Program-made: the position numbers and the translations under genes
The notes under the pieces: model-generated
The model's database searches: none
What the model was told of the DNA's origin: nothing
Seen by the model: the letters and a program-made list of their open reading frames with translations, nothing else
Shown here: piece by piece, positions 9,719 through 18,219 of the stretch
Position numbering within the stretch: position 1 is the stretch's first letter
Layout of the letters: the number at the start of each line of letters is the position of its first letter
Source: Deltaproteobacteria bacterium
Lineage (GTDB): Bacteria; Lernaellota; Lernaellaia; JACKCT01
DNA: 64,000 nt
NCBI GenBank assembly: GCA_027493875.1
Contig: JAOSJX010000028.1
Location: 248,001-312,000 of the forward strand
Direction: 5' to 3'

Positions 9719-10471
9719 CAGGATGGAATGCCGTAATAGGCGTTTTCGAGCATCCCTTGGACGGCTTCGGCACCTCCGTTCATCAATGCCTGGAGGGGTG
9801 TCCGCATCCCGAGATCAGGGTGTTTGCTGTTAAGCCAGATACGGACGGAGGTCGCGTTGCCGAAAACATCGTCGAGGATTTCCGAGACTCCGTTTAATCG
9901 GGGCGAGACCGTCTTGAATCGCCTCGGCGTCCGGCGTTTTATGGATGGTTTTGTAGTTCGCGCCGACGGCCCGCGCCAGATCGGCCAGGGAGACGCCGAG
10001 ATAAACCGACACATTCGAGGCATCAATCCGTCCGGATTCCGCATTGTGCAATTCCGAAAGACCGATGGAGAGCTTCGGCCTGCCGCGGTCGGCCTGCGGG
10101 CCGACGGCGCCGGCGTTACGAAGCATTCGCTCGACGCGCTCTACAAGTTCCGCGGTATCGACCGGTTTTCGAACATAGTCCTGGGCGCCGTGGGCGAGGG
10201 CGTCCCGAGCCTTGTCGATCGCTTCCGCGAGCGCGAGAACCGGAAAACGCTCCTTGCATTCCGCAAACAACGCCAGGAGAATTTGTCGACGGCTTTCCGT
10301 TCTAGGACGCCGCCAATCGAGGACGAGAATATCCGGACGGGCCGCGCGGACTTCCTCAAGCGCGTTCGGAGCGTCGACCGCCGTTCGAACCGTGTAATGT
10401 GCCTTCTCGAGCGCCCGCGCCAGTTTGTTTCGTCGTTTCGCGTCGTTGTCGGCCAGAATGACGTTCGGCAT
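9718..10471 (-). CDS. receiver-domain / Xre-MbcA-ParS fusion antitoxin
   Basis: About 250 residues in three parts. Residues 1-120 are a response-regulator receiver domain with phospho-acceptor Asp52 (LVLDW) and conserved Lys102 (VRKPVD). The acidic pocket reads ADND, with Asn at the second acidic position, and the conserved Thr/Ser is Ala. Next comes a Xre-like helix-turn-helix (GVSLADLARAVGANYKTIHKT), then after a break near 9900 the MbcA/ParS toxin-binding domain (SEILDDVFGN, ending YYGIPS). Start ATG 10471 follows AGAGGGGGAAG. It should repress the operon and neutralise the RES toxin. The receiver fusion is unusual. Confidence 0.8.
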
Positions 10472-10538
10472 GGCTTCCCCCTCTTTCCTCTCATGATTAT
10501 CAACCAAAATTCTGCCTATTGTCAACTATTCGTCGAGT

Positions 10539-11252
10539 TCACTCCGCTCCCCTCGCCGAGAAAGGGGATCGTCGGGATACGCTCGTTTCGTGCCCCTGCC
10601 ACTTATCGAGAATCATACGCACATCCGGCCATACCCGATCCAACGCATCCGTGCGGTCGGCGCCGTTAAAGAGCAACTCGTCATAATTCGTATGCACGTG
10701 GCGCACATGCGCCGTGACGGCCAGGCGAATGGCGCGCGGGTCGAGTTCCTTCGCCCACCCCGTGCGTCCGACGCGCCCGCTCCGCACGCGGCAAGCGTGC
10801 TCGGCGACAACGTGTTCCGTCCCCTTGGGGCAGCGCGGAAACATCTCGCGCACGGCCGCCCCAAATTGTTTTCGGTATTCCTTCTCGGTTAATTCGCGGC
10901 GCACCGCCGCCTTCGCGCGCTTCTTTTCGCGCGTGTCCTCGTCCATCGCGCATTCGGCGTGCGCGCGTTCCAGCGCGTCCGGCTCCACGATCAATCCCTG
11001 CCTCTCGTAGCGCTTGCGGGCGCGGCTCCACTTGAGGACCGCGGCCCACCGCTCCGAATATTTCCGCGCGCGCATCGTCAAGGCGTAGTTTCCGGCCGGA
11101 AGGAAATCGAGCGGGCCGAACTCGGAGCAATCCATGCACAGCATGCCGTCGTCGCCCGCGAGTTCGACCCACGCGCCCTTCTCAAGCTCACGCCGGCACT
11201 TGGCACACGTTTTCGAGCCAAGGGCGATTAAAACTCGTCGTTCATTTCCCAC
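10539..11252 (-). CDS. DUF2293-like protein with N-terminal zinc ribbon
   Basis: The protein has 237 residues. The N-terminus has paired cysteines, CAKC near residue 16 and CMDC near residue 39, consistent with a zinc-binding knuckle. The C-terminal third carries a segment like DUF2293: AVTAHVRHVHTNYDELLFNG followed by a conserved Arg/Asp-rich helix and ILDKWQ. The central part is rich in Arg, Lys and Glu. The function is unknown. It is divergent from proS and stands alone. The last 18 residues after the conserved helix may be altered by an indel. Confidence 0.65.
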   Translation of the reverse strand: MGNERRVLIALGSKTCAKCRRELEKGAWVELAGDDGMLCMDCSEFGPLDFLPAGNYALTMRARKYSERWAAVLKWSRARKRYERQGLIVEPDALERAHAECAMDEDTREKKRAKAAVRRELTEKEYRKQFGAAVREMFPRCPKGTEHVVAEHACRVRSGRVGRTGWAKELDPRAIRLAVTAHVRHVHTNYDELLFNGADRTDALDRVWPDVRMILDKWQGHETSVSRRSPFSARGAE

Positions 11253-11287
11253 GACAAGATTCTAAGACGTTCGCCCGTGGCCGACAA

Positions 11288-11316
11288 TTGCGCCCTTTTC
11301 CCATTTCTCCTATAAC
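11288..11316 (+). promoter_or_regulatory. predicted sigma-70 promoter of proS
   Basis: TTGCGC at 11288-11293 and TATAAC at 11311-11316 are separated by 17 bp, and the ATG of proS follows at 11344. A small hairpin plus T-run sits at 11319-11343. It would only be partly transcribed from this promoter, so I do not call it an attenuator. Confidence 0.45.
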
Positions 11317-11343
11317 GGCACCGCATTTTTGCGGGGCTTTTTT

Positions 11344-13120
11344 ATGCGCTATTCTCGAATGCTGATTCCCACGCTCAAGGAAGATCCGGCCGAGGCGGAA
11401 GTTGTCAGCCACCGGCTCATGTTGCGCGCCGGCATGATCCGCAAGCTGGCGGCGGGCATCTACGACCTGCTTCCGCTGGGCCTGCGCGCCGTCCGCAACG
11501 TCGAACGCATCGTCCGCGAGGAAATGAACCGCGCCGGCGCCCAGGAAGTCGTCTTGCCCGTCGTGCAGCCGGCGGAGTTGTGGCGCGAAACCGGCCGCTG
11601 GGACCAATACGGCGACCTCCTCCTGCGCATCAAGGACCGCGGCGGCCGGGAATACTGCTTCGCGCCCACGGCCGAGGAAGTCATCACCAACATGGTCCGC
11701 CGGGACGTCCGCAGCTACCGCGAACTGCCGGTTAATCTCTATCAAATCCACACGAAATTCCGCGACGAAATCCGCCCCCGCTTCGGCCTCATGCGCGGGC
11801 GCGAGTTCATCATGAAGGACGCCTACAGCTTCGACGCCGACGAACCCGGCGCCGAAAAAAAGCTACGAGGCGATGCGCGTGGCCTATCACCGCATCTTCA
11901 AGCGGTGCGGCCTCGAATTCCGCGCGGTGGAGGCCGACAGCGGCGAGATCGGCGGATCGTTTTCGTCCGAATTCATGGTGCTCGCCGACACCGGCGAGGA
12001 CGCCGTCGCCGCGTGCGACGCCTGCGGCTACGCGGCCAACACGGAAAAAGCCGCGGCCCGCGTTTCCGAGGCCGCCGCGCCCGCGCCGGCGGAGGATCTC
12101 ACGAAGGTCTCGACGCCGAACCAAAAATCGATCGAGGAAGTCTCCGCGTTTCTCGGCGTCGAACCTTCGCGCCTCGTGAAAACGCTGATTTACGTTGCTG
12201 ACAACCACTTTATCGCTGTGCTTTTACGAGGAGATCACCAAGTCAATGAAATAAAACTGTCTCGCGCGCTCAACGCCAAGAATCTTCGATTAGCAACTGA
12301 GGCCGAGACTGTTGAGGCAACGGGAATACCTCCGGGATTTGTCGGTCCAGTACGACTTCTAATTACAGACGATTCAGCAGTTAACGCGTTCTTTGACGGC
12401 GTCACAACGGTGCTTGCGGACAACGATGTCCGCTCCATGTCGGATTTTGTTACCGGTGCCAACGAAGCCGACGCCCACTACACGGGTTGTAACATCGGGC
12501 GCGACTTCGCTGAGCCGAAATTTGCGGATATCCGCAACGTTGTCGAGGGCGACGCCTGCCCGAAGTGCGCCGACGGCAAATTGCGCGTGCTGCGCGGCAT
12601 CGAGGTCGGCCATATTTTCAAGCTCGGCACCAAGTACTCCGAGGCGATGAACACGACCGTCCAGAACGAAAAAGGCGACGACGTGCCCGCCGTCATGGGC
12701 TGCTACGGCATCGGCATCGGACGCACCGCCGCCGCCGCCGTCGAGCAGAACCACGACGAAAACGGCATCGTCTGGCCCATGCCGCTCGCGCCGTTCCAGG
12801 TCATGCTGACGACGCTGGGACCCAAGGGCGGCGTTCCGGAAGCCGGCGACAAGCTCTACGGCGAGCTGACCGACGCCGGCCTCGACGTCCTCTACGACGA
12901 CCGCGACGAACGCGCCGGCGTCAAGTTCAAGGACGCCGATCTGCTGGGTTTGCCGATCCGCCTCACCGTCGGCGCGAAGGGGCTGGCCGACGGCGTGGTG
13001 GAGTTGAAAGTGCGGCGCGACGCCTCAAGTGAGGCGGAACGCGTGCCGCTCGCCGAAGCGGTCGCGCGCGTCCGCAAGATCGTGGACGACGAAATGGCGC
13101 GGGTGAACGCGGACGAGTGA
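11344..13120 (+). CDS. proS: prolyl-tRNA synthetase
   Basis: A bacterial-type ProRS of about 591 residues charges tRNA-Pro with proline. Class II motif 1 ([16 protein letters not shown]), motif 2 ([17 protein letters not shown]) and motif 3 ([10 protein letters not shown]) flank a YbaK-like editing domain, and an anticodon-binding domain follows. The A-run at 11855-11861 has one A too many; removing it joins GAEK to [13 protein letters not shown]. Start [12 protein letters not shown] is typical. Bases 12186 to about 12515, inside the editing domain, have clearly lower GC and A/T-ending codons than the rest of the gene. Confidence 0.95.
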
Positions 13121-13174
13121 GGCGCCGCATGGGAACCGCCGTAGGATCACGAAAGAATAAGAGCGGGAGATATC

Positions 13175-13204
13175 GGTTTTTGGTTTTTGGTTTTTAGTTT
13201 TTGG
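13175..13204. repeat. tandem GGTTTTT intergenic repeat
   Basis: Four imperfect copies of GGTTTTT/AGTTTTT lie in the 216-bp gap between proS and pyrF. The rest of the gap shows AACC/CCAA-rich low-complexity sequence and no gene. Translated in either direction it gives only repetitive peptides. Confidence 0.55.
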
Positions 13205-13336
13205 AATGAGGCTTTGGTTATCAACCTCCAGTTGTGGCTTCGCCTTTCGGCTGGCGGACGGCGCGGCGACGCGGAATCCACGAGGCCGGCAACCAAAACC
13301 GCCAACCAACAACCATCTGAAATCGGGGGTGAGAAC

Positions 13337-14057
13337 GTGGCGACGTCGAAAGAACGGGTGATCTGCGCGCTCGATTTTCCCACCGCGCAACAGGCGGTCG
13401 ACATGGCCGAGCGGCTGCGCGGCGAAGTGCACGCCGTCAAAGTCGGCTTCGAGCTCTTCGTCGCCGAAGGGCCGGCGCTGGTTCAGCGGCTCGTCGAACT
13501 CGGGCAGCGCGTTTTTCTCGATCTCAAAATGCTCGACATCCCCAACACCGTCGAACAGGCCGCCCGCGCCGCGGCGCGCCTCGGCGTCTGGATGATCAAC
13601 GTCCACGGCCTGGGCGGCCGGCACATGCTCGAGGGCGCGGTCAAAGCGATCAAGGAAGAGTCGTCGTCGCTGCTCACCCCGGCGCCGAAACTCATCGCCG
13701 TCACGATTCTCACCAGTATGGACGATATGACGCTGGCCGAAGTCGGTCTCCAGGGATCGCCGCACCAAGCGGCGCTGAATCTGGCACGCCTTGCGCAAAA
13801 ATTGCGGACTCGACGGCGTGGTTTGCTCGGGCCGCGAAGCCGAGGCCATCCGTCGCGCCGCGGGCGGCGACTTTCTCCTTGTCACGCCGGGCGTCCGGCC
13901 CGCCTCGTCGGACCACAACGACCAAAAACGCGTTATGACGCCGAACGAAGCCATCGCGGCGGGCGCGTCGTATCTCGTGATCGGCCGGCCGATTACCCGC
14001 GCGGAAGACCCCGTTCTGGCGGCGCGTACGTTGTTCGAAGAAACTCGTCAAAACTAG
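13337..14057 (+). CDS. pyrF: orotidine 5'-phosphate decarboxylase
   Basis: About 239 residues. It converts OMP to UMP in pyrimidine synthesis. ICALDFPT and VKVGFELF begin the barrel, [12 protein letters not shown] carries the catalytic Asp-Lys-x-x-Asp, and TPGVRP plus IGRPIT bind phosphate near the C-terminus. A missing A in the run at 13797-13801 breaks the frame before [12 protein letters not shown] at 13337 is chosen because GGGGGTGAG precedes it and the family N-terminus starts here. Confidence 0.92.
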
Positions 14058-14114
14058 AAATAGACCGCAGGACCCCCCACACGCCCCCACCGGCGGACTG
14101 ATTTTTAAATTTTC

Positions 14115-14135
14115 ATATAAATCAATGGTTTATAT
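14115..14135. promoter_or_regulatory. AT-rich inverted repeat upstream of the dcw cluster
   Basis: ATATAAA and TTTATAT form a perfect 7-bp inverted repeat around a 7-base centre in the AT-rich gap between pyrF and mraZ. It lies about 110 bp upstream of the mraZ promoter. It may be a protein-binding site; no known operator matches with confidence. Confidence 0.3.
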
Positions 14136-14242
14136 ATCCATGCCGGAGGCCTAACCTGGCCGACAGGTGCGTCTCGTCAACTGAAAAACACGAAATCGAC
14201 GAATATTCTCATCATTTTTTTTAGTTGAGCCGAAGAAACGTG

Positions 14243-14270
14243 TTGACAGAGTGGGAAGATGTGGGATAAA
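14243..14270 (+). promoter_or_regulatory. predicted dcw-cluster promoter (Pmra)
   Basis: A perfect TTGACA -35 at 14243-14248 is followed after 16 bp by GATAAA at 14265-14270 (four of six matches to the -10 consensus). It lies about 65 bp upstream of the mraZ start and should drive the whole cluster. Confidence 0.65.
14251..14265 (+). promoter_or_regulatory. MraZ-type operator (two GTGGG boxes at 10-bp spacing)
   Basis: GTGGG occurs at 14251 and again at 14261, exactly one helical turn apart and inside the promoter spacer. MraZ is known to bind tandem GTGGG/TGGGN repeats with this period upstream of its own gene and repress the cluster. A third GTGGG lies at 14303-14307 in the leader, out of phase with the first two. 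Confidence 0.65.
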
Positions 14271-14335
14271 TGACATCGTTCCCTTTGAATTTTTAGGCTG
14301 ATGTGGGGAAAAGTGAAACCCCACCGAGGCGGCAA

Positions 14336-14780
14336 GTGAATCTAAGTGGTCGATATCCCGTGAAAATGGACGAGAAGGGCCGTATTGCGGTCCCCGCCGC
14401 CCTCCGGGACCAGATGGGCGAAGGCGATACGAAACGCCTTTGGATCACGAATACCGACATGTGTCTCGACGTCTATCCCGAAGCCCAATGGCTTGATTTC
14501 GTTGGAGAGATTCAACAACTTACCTCAAAAAGACCCGAAAATTTCTCTCATGCGCGCCTTCTATGTCGGCCCGGCGCAACCGATCGAGCCGGACAAGGCG
14601 AACCGCATTCTAATTCCACCCGATCTTCGCACGGAGATCGGCCTCGAACGCGACGTTTACCTGCTCGGCATGGGCGACATGTTTCAGATCTACGACACGG
14701 CGATCTATCGCCAACGCATCAGCGACGAAGCGAAACGCCGGTTCTCCGAAATCTTCGGAGAGGTGGCGTCAAAACTGTAA
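14336..14780 (+). CDS. mraZ: transcriptional regulator MraZ
   Basis: About 147 residues with two AbrB-like repeats: YPVKMDEKGRIAVPAALR near the N-terminus and the DKANRILIPPDLR half-site after residue 80. It binds the GTGGG boxes at its own promoter. GTG 14336 is chosen because GAGG lies 6 bases upstream and the protein then starts MNLSGRYPVK, close to the family norm. An upstream in-frame GTG at 14303 would add 11 residues. One frame break near 14502 separates LDFV from ERFNNL. It opens the division and wall cluster. Confidence 0.9.
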
Positions 14781-14787
14781 TGACGCG

Positions 14788-15705
14788 ATGAGGTCGGTCC
14801 CTCATCGTCCGGTGCTCTTGGAAAATGCGCTTGAATTTCTGGCCCCGAAGCCGGAGGGCGTCTATGTCGACGCCACGGTGGGGGCCGGCGGACATGCTCG
14901 GGCGATCGCCGAAAGGCTCGGCGGCGGTCTCCTGATCGGTCTTGACCGGGACGCCTCGGCGCTCGATCTCGCCCGCCGGAACCTCGCGGCGCTCGGCGCC
15001 CGGATCACCTTGCATCATGCGGCATTTTCCCGGCTCACCGAAATCCTCGATCTTTTATCCATTGAACGCGTGGACGGCGTCCTGGCCGACCTGGGCGTCA
15101 GTTCGATGCAGCTCGACGAACCGGAACGGGGTTTTTCGTTTCGGTCCGACGCGCCCCTCGACATGCGGATGGACCGCACGGGCGGTGAGACGGCGGCGGA
15201 TCTCTTAAAGCGTCTCCCCGAGCGGGAACTGGCGAACGCGATCTACGAGTACGGCGAGGAGCGATTCTCCCGGCGCATCGCGCGGCGCATCGTGGAAGAG
15301 CGGCGGCGCGGCATCGAATGGACGGGCCGCTCGCTGGCGGAATTGGTCGCCAAGGCCATTCCCGGATCGCCCCGCGGAAGGATCGACCCGGCCACGCGGA
15401 CCTTTCAGGCCCTGCGGATTCTCGTCAACCGCGAATGGGAAGAGATCGAAAAGCTTCTTCCCGCGGCGATCGAGCGATGCCGCCCCGGCGGCCGGATCGT
15501 CGTCATCGCCTTCCACTCCCTGGAAGACCGGATCGTGAAGCGGCGGTTCCGGCGGTGGGCGGGACGCGAAGCGGACGCAAGCGGCGAGCGCGGGCCGGCG
15601 CGGGTACGGATTCTGACGCCCAAACCCGTCGGACCCACCGACGAGGAACGGCGCGAAAACCCGCGCAGCCGAAGCGCCAGGCTCCGGGCCGTGGAAGTGA
15701 TTTAG
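14788..15705 (+). CDS. rsmH: 16S rRNA (cytosine1402-N4)-methyltransferase
   Basis: 305 residues, intact. HRPVLLENALEFL and VDATVGAGGHARAI form the SAM-binding start of the family. LADLGVSSMQLD, RGFSFRSDAPLDMRMD and the C-terminal IAFHSLEDRIVKRRF are RsmH signatures. It modifies C1402 in the decoding centre of 16S rRNA. It begins 7 bp after mraZ. Confidence 0.96.
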   Translation: MRSVPHRPVLLENALEFLAPKPEGVYVDATVGAGGHARAIAERLGGGLLIGLDRDASALDLARRNLAALGARITLHHAAFSRLTEILDLLSIERVDGVLADLGVSSMQLDEPERGFSFRSDAPLDMRMDRTGGETAADLLKRLPERELANAIYEYGEERFSRRIARRIVEERRRGIEWTGRSLAELVAKAIPGSPRGRIDPATRTFQALRILVNREWEEIEKLLPAAIERCRPGGRIVVIAFHSLEDRIVKRRFRRWAGREADASGERGPARVRILTPKPVGPTDEERRENPRSRSARLRAVEVI

Positions 15706-15773
15706 GGATTGAATTTTACGGGCCCATGGCGGCCCGCGGCAGGCGGAGAAGAAAAATATCAATCGTGTCATCC

Positions 15774-15790
15774 GTCCACGATTCGTGGAC
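15774..15790. promoter_or_regulatory. 17-bp perfect dyad in the rsmH-ftsL gap
   Basis: GTCCACGATTCGTGGAC reads as a perfect inverted repeat with a single central base. It sits 18 bp upstream of the ftsL start, in the only gap of about 100 bp inside the first part of the cluster. It may be an operator or a small leader hairpin. Confidence 0.35.
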
Positions 15791-15808
15791 AAGGCGCCGG
15801 AGATAACG

Positions 15809-16170
15809 ATGGCTAAATACCTCACCATCACGCCCCCCGTCGACCGGCCGCAGAAGATCCGCCGGCGCGGGCGCAAAGAATACGTCGCGCTCACGTGGCG
15901 CGAACGCCTCGCGCTCGCGGGCGTTGCGGCCGCCGTCCTGATCGCCGCCGTCGCCGCGGTGTGGTCCAGCCAACGCACGCTCTCGCTCGCCTACGAGATC
16001 GACGATGAGGTGAGCCGGAAAAGGAATTGGAGTTGGACCGGAACTTGCTCAACGACGAGATCAACCGGCTCAACGACCGCGCGCGCCTGGAGCGGGAGGC
16101 CGCGCGGCTCGGCTTCGTCAAAATCGAACCCGCGCAGAAGATTGTGGTCGACCCGGGCGATGCGTCGTAA
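15809..16170 (+). CDS. ftsL: cell division protein FtsL
   Basis: About 119 residues. A basic cytoplasmic N-terminus (KIRRRGRKEY) precedes one membrane helix at about residues 36-56. After a frame break near 16020 a heptad-rich periplasmic segment follows (LELDRNLLNDEINRLNDRARLEREAARLG, read as short blocks). Size, topology and position between rsmH and ftsI identify FtsL, which works with FtsQ and FtsB to activate septal wall synthesis. Sequence conservation in this family is low. Confidence 0.78.
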
Positions 16171-18175
16171 GAAACCGATCTCGAAACCCCTCCGCGCGGC
16201 GCGCGAACGCAAGGACGCATTCCGCACGCGCACGATGGTGGTTCGCGCTTTGTTTCTTTTGTTCATCGCCGCGCTCGTCGGGCGCGCGTTTCAGCTTCAG
16301 GTCCTCCAGCATCAGGATTGGGACGCCAAGGCCCGATCAACGCAAACCGACAAAATCAAGCTGACGCCCAAACGGGGCGCGATCTTCGACCGCAACGGCG
16401 ACGTGCTCGCCTTTTCCATCGACGTCGATTCCATCTACGCCGACCCGAAGCTCATCCACGATCCGGACGAGACCGCCCAAAAGCTCGCCGCCGCGCTCGG
16501 CGTCGACGAAAAGCGCATCGCCGCGCGTCTGTCGCGCTCGGGAAGCCGTTTCGCGTGGATCAAGCGCCGCGTGACGCCGGAGGAAAGCGACCGCCTGTTC
16601 GCGGAAAAAATCAAAGGCGTGAGCCGCCTGAAGGAAAGCGCCCGCCGCTACCCGCACGGACCGCTGGCCGCGCCCATCCTCGGACTAACGGAATACGAAA
16701 GCGGCAAAGGGCTCGCCGGCCTGGAGCGGAAATACAACAAGTACCTCAAGGGCGGCGAGGGCTACCTCCTCGGCATGCGCGACGCGCGGGGACGAAGCTT
16801 CTTTCCCGACGGCGTCAAATACGTCAACAGCGAACCCGGCGGCACCGTGCGTCTCACGATCGACGCGCAGATTCAGCACTACGCGGAGCAGGAGCTCGAC
16901 GCCGGCCTCGCGCGCATCCCCGCGAAACGCGCCATGGCCGTGGTCATGAACCCCATGACCGGCGAAGTCCTCGCCCTCGCGCAACGTCCGTCGTTCGACC
17001 CGAACGAGCGCTCCCGGTTCGATCAGGATCTCATCACGAACCACGTCGTCATCGACACCTTCGAACCCGGCAGCGTCATGAAGCCTTTCGTCGTCGCGGC
17101 GGCGCTCGACGCCGGTCTGGTCACGCCCGACGAGCCGATCACCTGCGAGATGGGCAAACTCCGCATCGGCAACCACGTCATTCACGACGTTCATTCGTAC
17201 GGCGCGCTGCCCGTCTCGATGGTCGTCGCCAAGAGCAGCAACATCGGTACGGCGAAGATCGGCATGCGTCTCGGCGCCGACGGGCTCTACACGTGGCTGG
17301 CCAAATTCGGGTTCGGCCGCAAGAGTGATTTCGATTTCCCCGGGGAACTTTCCGGAACGCTGCGCCCGGCGAGCCAATGGAGCCGCGTGGGGCTGGCGAA
17401 TATCGCCTTCGGCCAGGGCGTCACGGTGAACGCGGTCCAGATGACCGCCGCGTTCTCCACGCTCGTCAACGGCGGCGCGCTGGTCCGGCCCTACCTCGTG
17501 TCGGACGTGCGCGACCGTCACGGGCGCGTGGTGGTGAAAAACAACCCGCAGATCGTCCCGAACGTCATCCGCGGCGAGACCAGCAAGACGATGCGCGAGA
17601 TCCTCGCGCTCGTCACCAAGCCCGGGGGGACCGGGACCGCGGCGGCCGTGCCGAACTATTCCGTCGCCGGGAAAACCGGCACCGCGGAGAAAGTCGACCC
17701 GAAGACGCGGACCTATTCGTCCTCCGCCCGGATCGGCGGTTTCATCGGCGCCTTGCCCGCGGAAAATCCGCGCCTGGCCATCTACGTGATCGTGGACGAG
17801 CCCCAGGGTCCGCAAAACCTGAAATACGGCGGCGTGTGCGCCGCGCCGATTTTCCGGGCCATCGCGGCGCGGGCGATCAGTTATCTCGAAGGCGGCTCCG
17901 CGGAACCGCTCGAGGAAATTCCGCTCGGGCGCGTTTTGCAAATGGCGCTGGCGGAGCCGCCGAAGGAACAACCGGTTGAGGAACGCGTTCAGGACGAACG
18001 GCTCGCCCCCAACATGGTCGGGCTGCCCGTGCGGGACGCGATTCAGTTGGCGAGCCGCCGCAACGTGCGGCTCATCGTGGTCGGCAGCGGCATCGCCGTG
18101 CGCCAGGAACCGGGACCCGGGTTGGCGCTCGGCAACGAACGGTACGTCAAAGTGGAATTCGTTCCGGCGGGATAG
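16160..18175 (+). CDS. ftsI: septal peptidoglycan transpeptidase FtsI (PBP3-type) with PASTA domain
   Basis: 671 residues. One N-terminal membrane helix (residues 25-42) is followed by the class B PBP dimerisation domain and the transpeptidase domain. Active-site motifs are Ser305-x-x-Lys308 (PGSVMKPF), Ser359-Ser-Asn361 and Lys505-Thr-Gly507. A C-terminal PASTA domain (MVGLPVRDAIQLASRRNV) occupies about the last 60 residues, a feature more common in SpoVD/PbpB-type than enterobacterial FtsI. ATG 16160 overlaps the last 11 bases of ftsL. It crosslinks septal peptidoglycan with FtsW. Confidence 0.95.
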   Translation: MRRKKPISKPLRAARERKDAFRTRTMVVRALFLLFIAALVGRAFQLQVLQHQDWDAKARSTQTDKIKLTPKRGAIFDRNGDVLAFSIDVDSIYADPKLIHDPDETAQKLAAALGVDEKRIAARLSRSGSRFAWIKRRVTPEESDRLFAEKIKGVSRLKESARRYPHGPLAAPILGLTEYESGKGLAGLERKYNKYLKGGEGYLLGMRDARGRSFFPDGVKYVNSEPGGTVRLTIDAQIQHYAEQELDAGLARIPAKRAMAVVMNPMTGEVLALAQRPSFDPNERSRFDQDLITNHVVIDTFEPGSVMKPFVVAAALDAGLVTPDEPITCEMGKLRIGNHVIHDVHSYGALPVSMVVAKSSNIGTAKIGMRLGADGLYTWLAKFGFGRKSDFDFPGELSGTLRPASQWSRVGLANIAFGQGVTVNAVQMTAAFSTLVNGGALVRPYLVSDVRDRHGRVVVKNNPQIVPNVIRGETSKTMREILALVTKPGGTGTAAAVPNYSVAGKTGTAEKVDPKTRTYSSSARIGGFIGALPAENPRLAIYVIVDEPQGPQNLKYGGVCAAPIFRAIAARAISYLEGGSAEPLEEIPLGRVLQMALAEPPKEQPVEERVQDERLAPNMVGLPVRDAIQLASRRNVRLIVVGSGIAVRQEPGPGLALGNERYVKVEFVPAG

Positions 18176-18219
18176 CGAGGCGTTTTGTCTTACCCGGACC
18201 GGAGCGTTGCGGCGGATGA

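Noticed and set aside
11319-11343. Hairpin plus T-run before proS as an attenuator or T-box
   Set aside because: The stem is short with a mismatch, the predicted transcript starts within it, and no T-box sequence is present.
14303-14335. GTG at 14303 as the mraZ start
   Set aside because: The GTG at 14336 has a GAGG site at proper distance and gives the usual family N-terminus; the upstream extension overlaps a GTGGG box.
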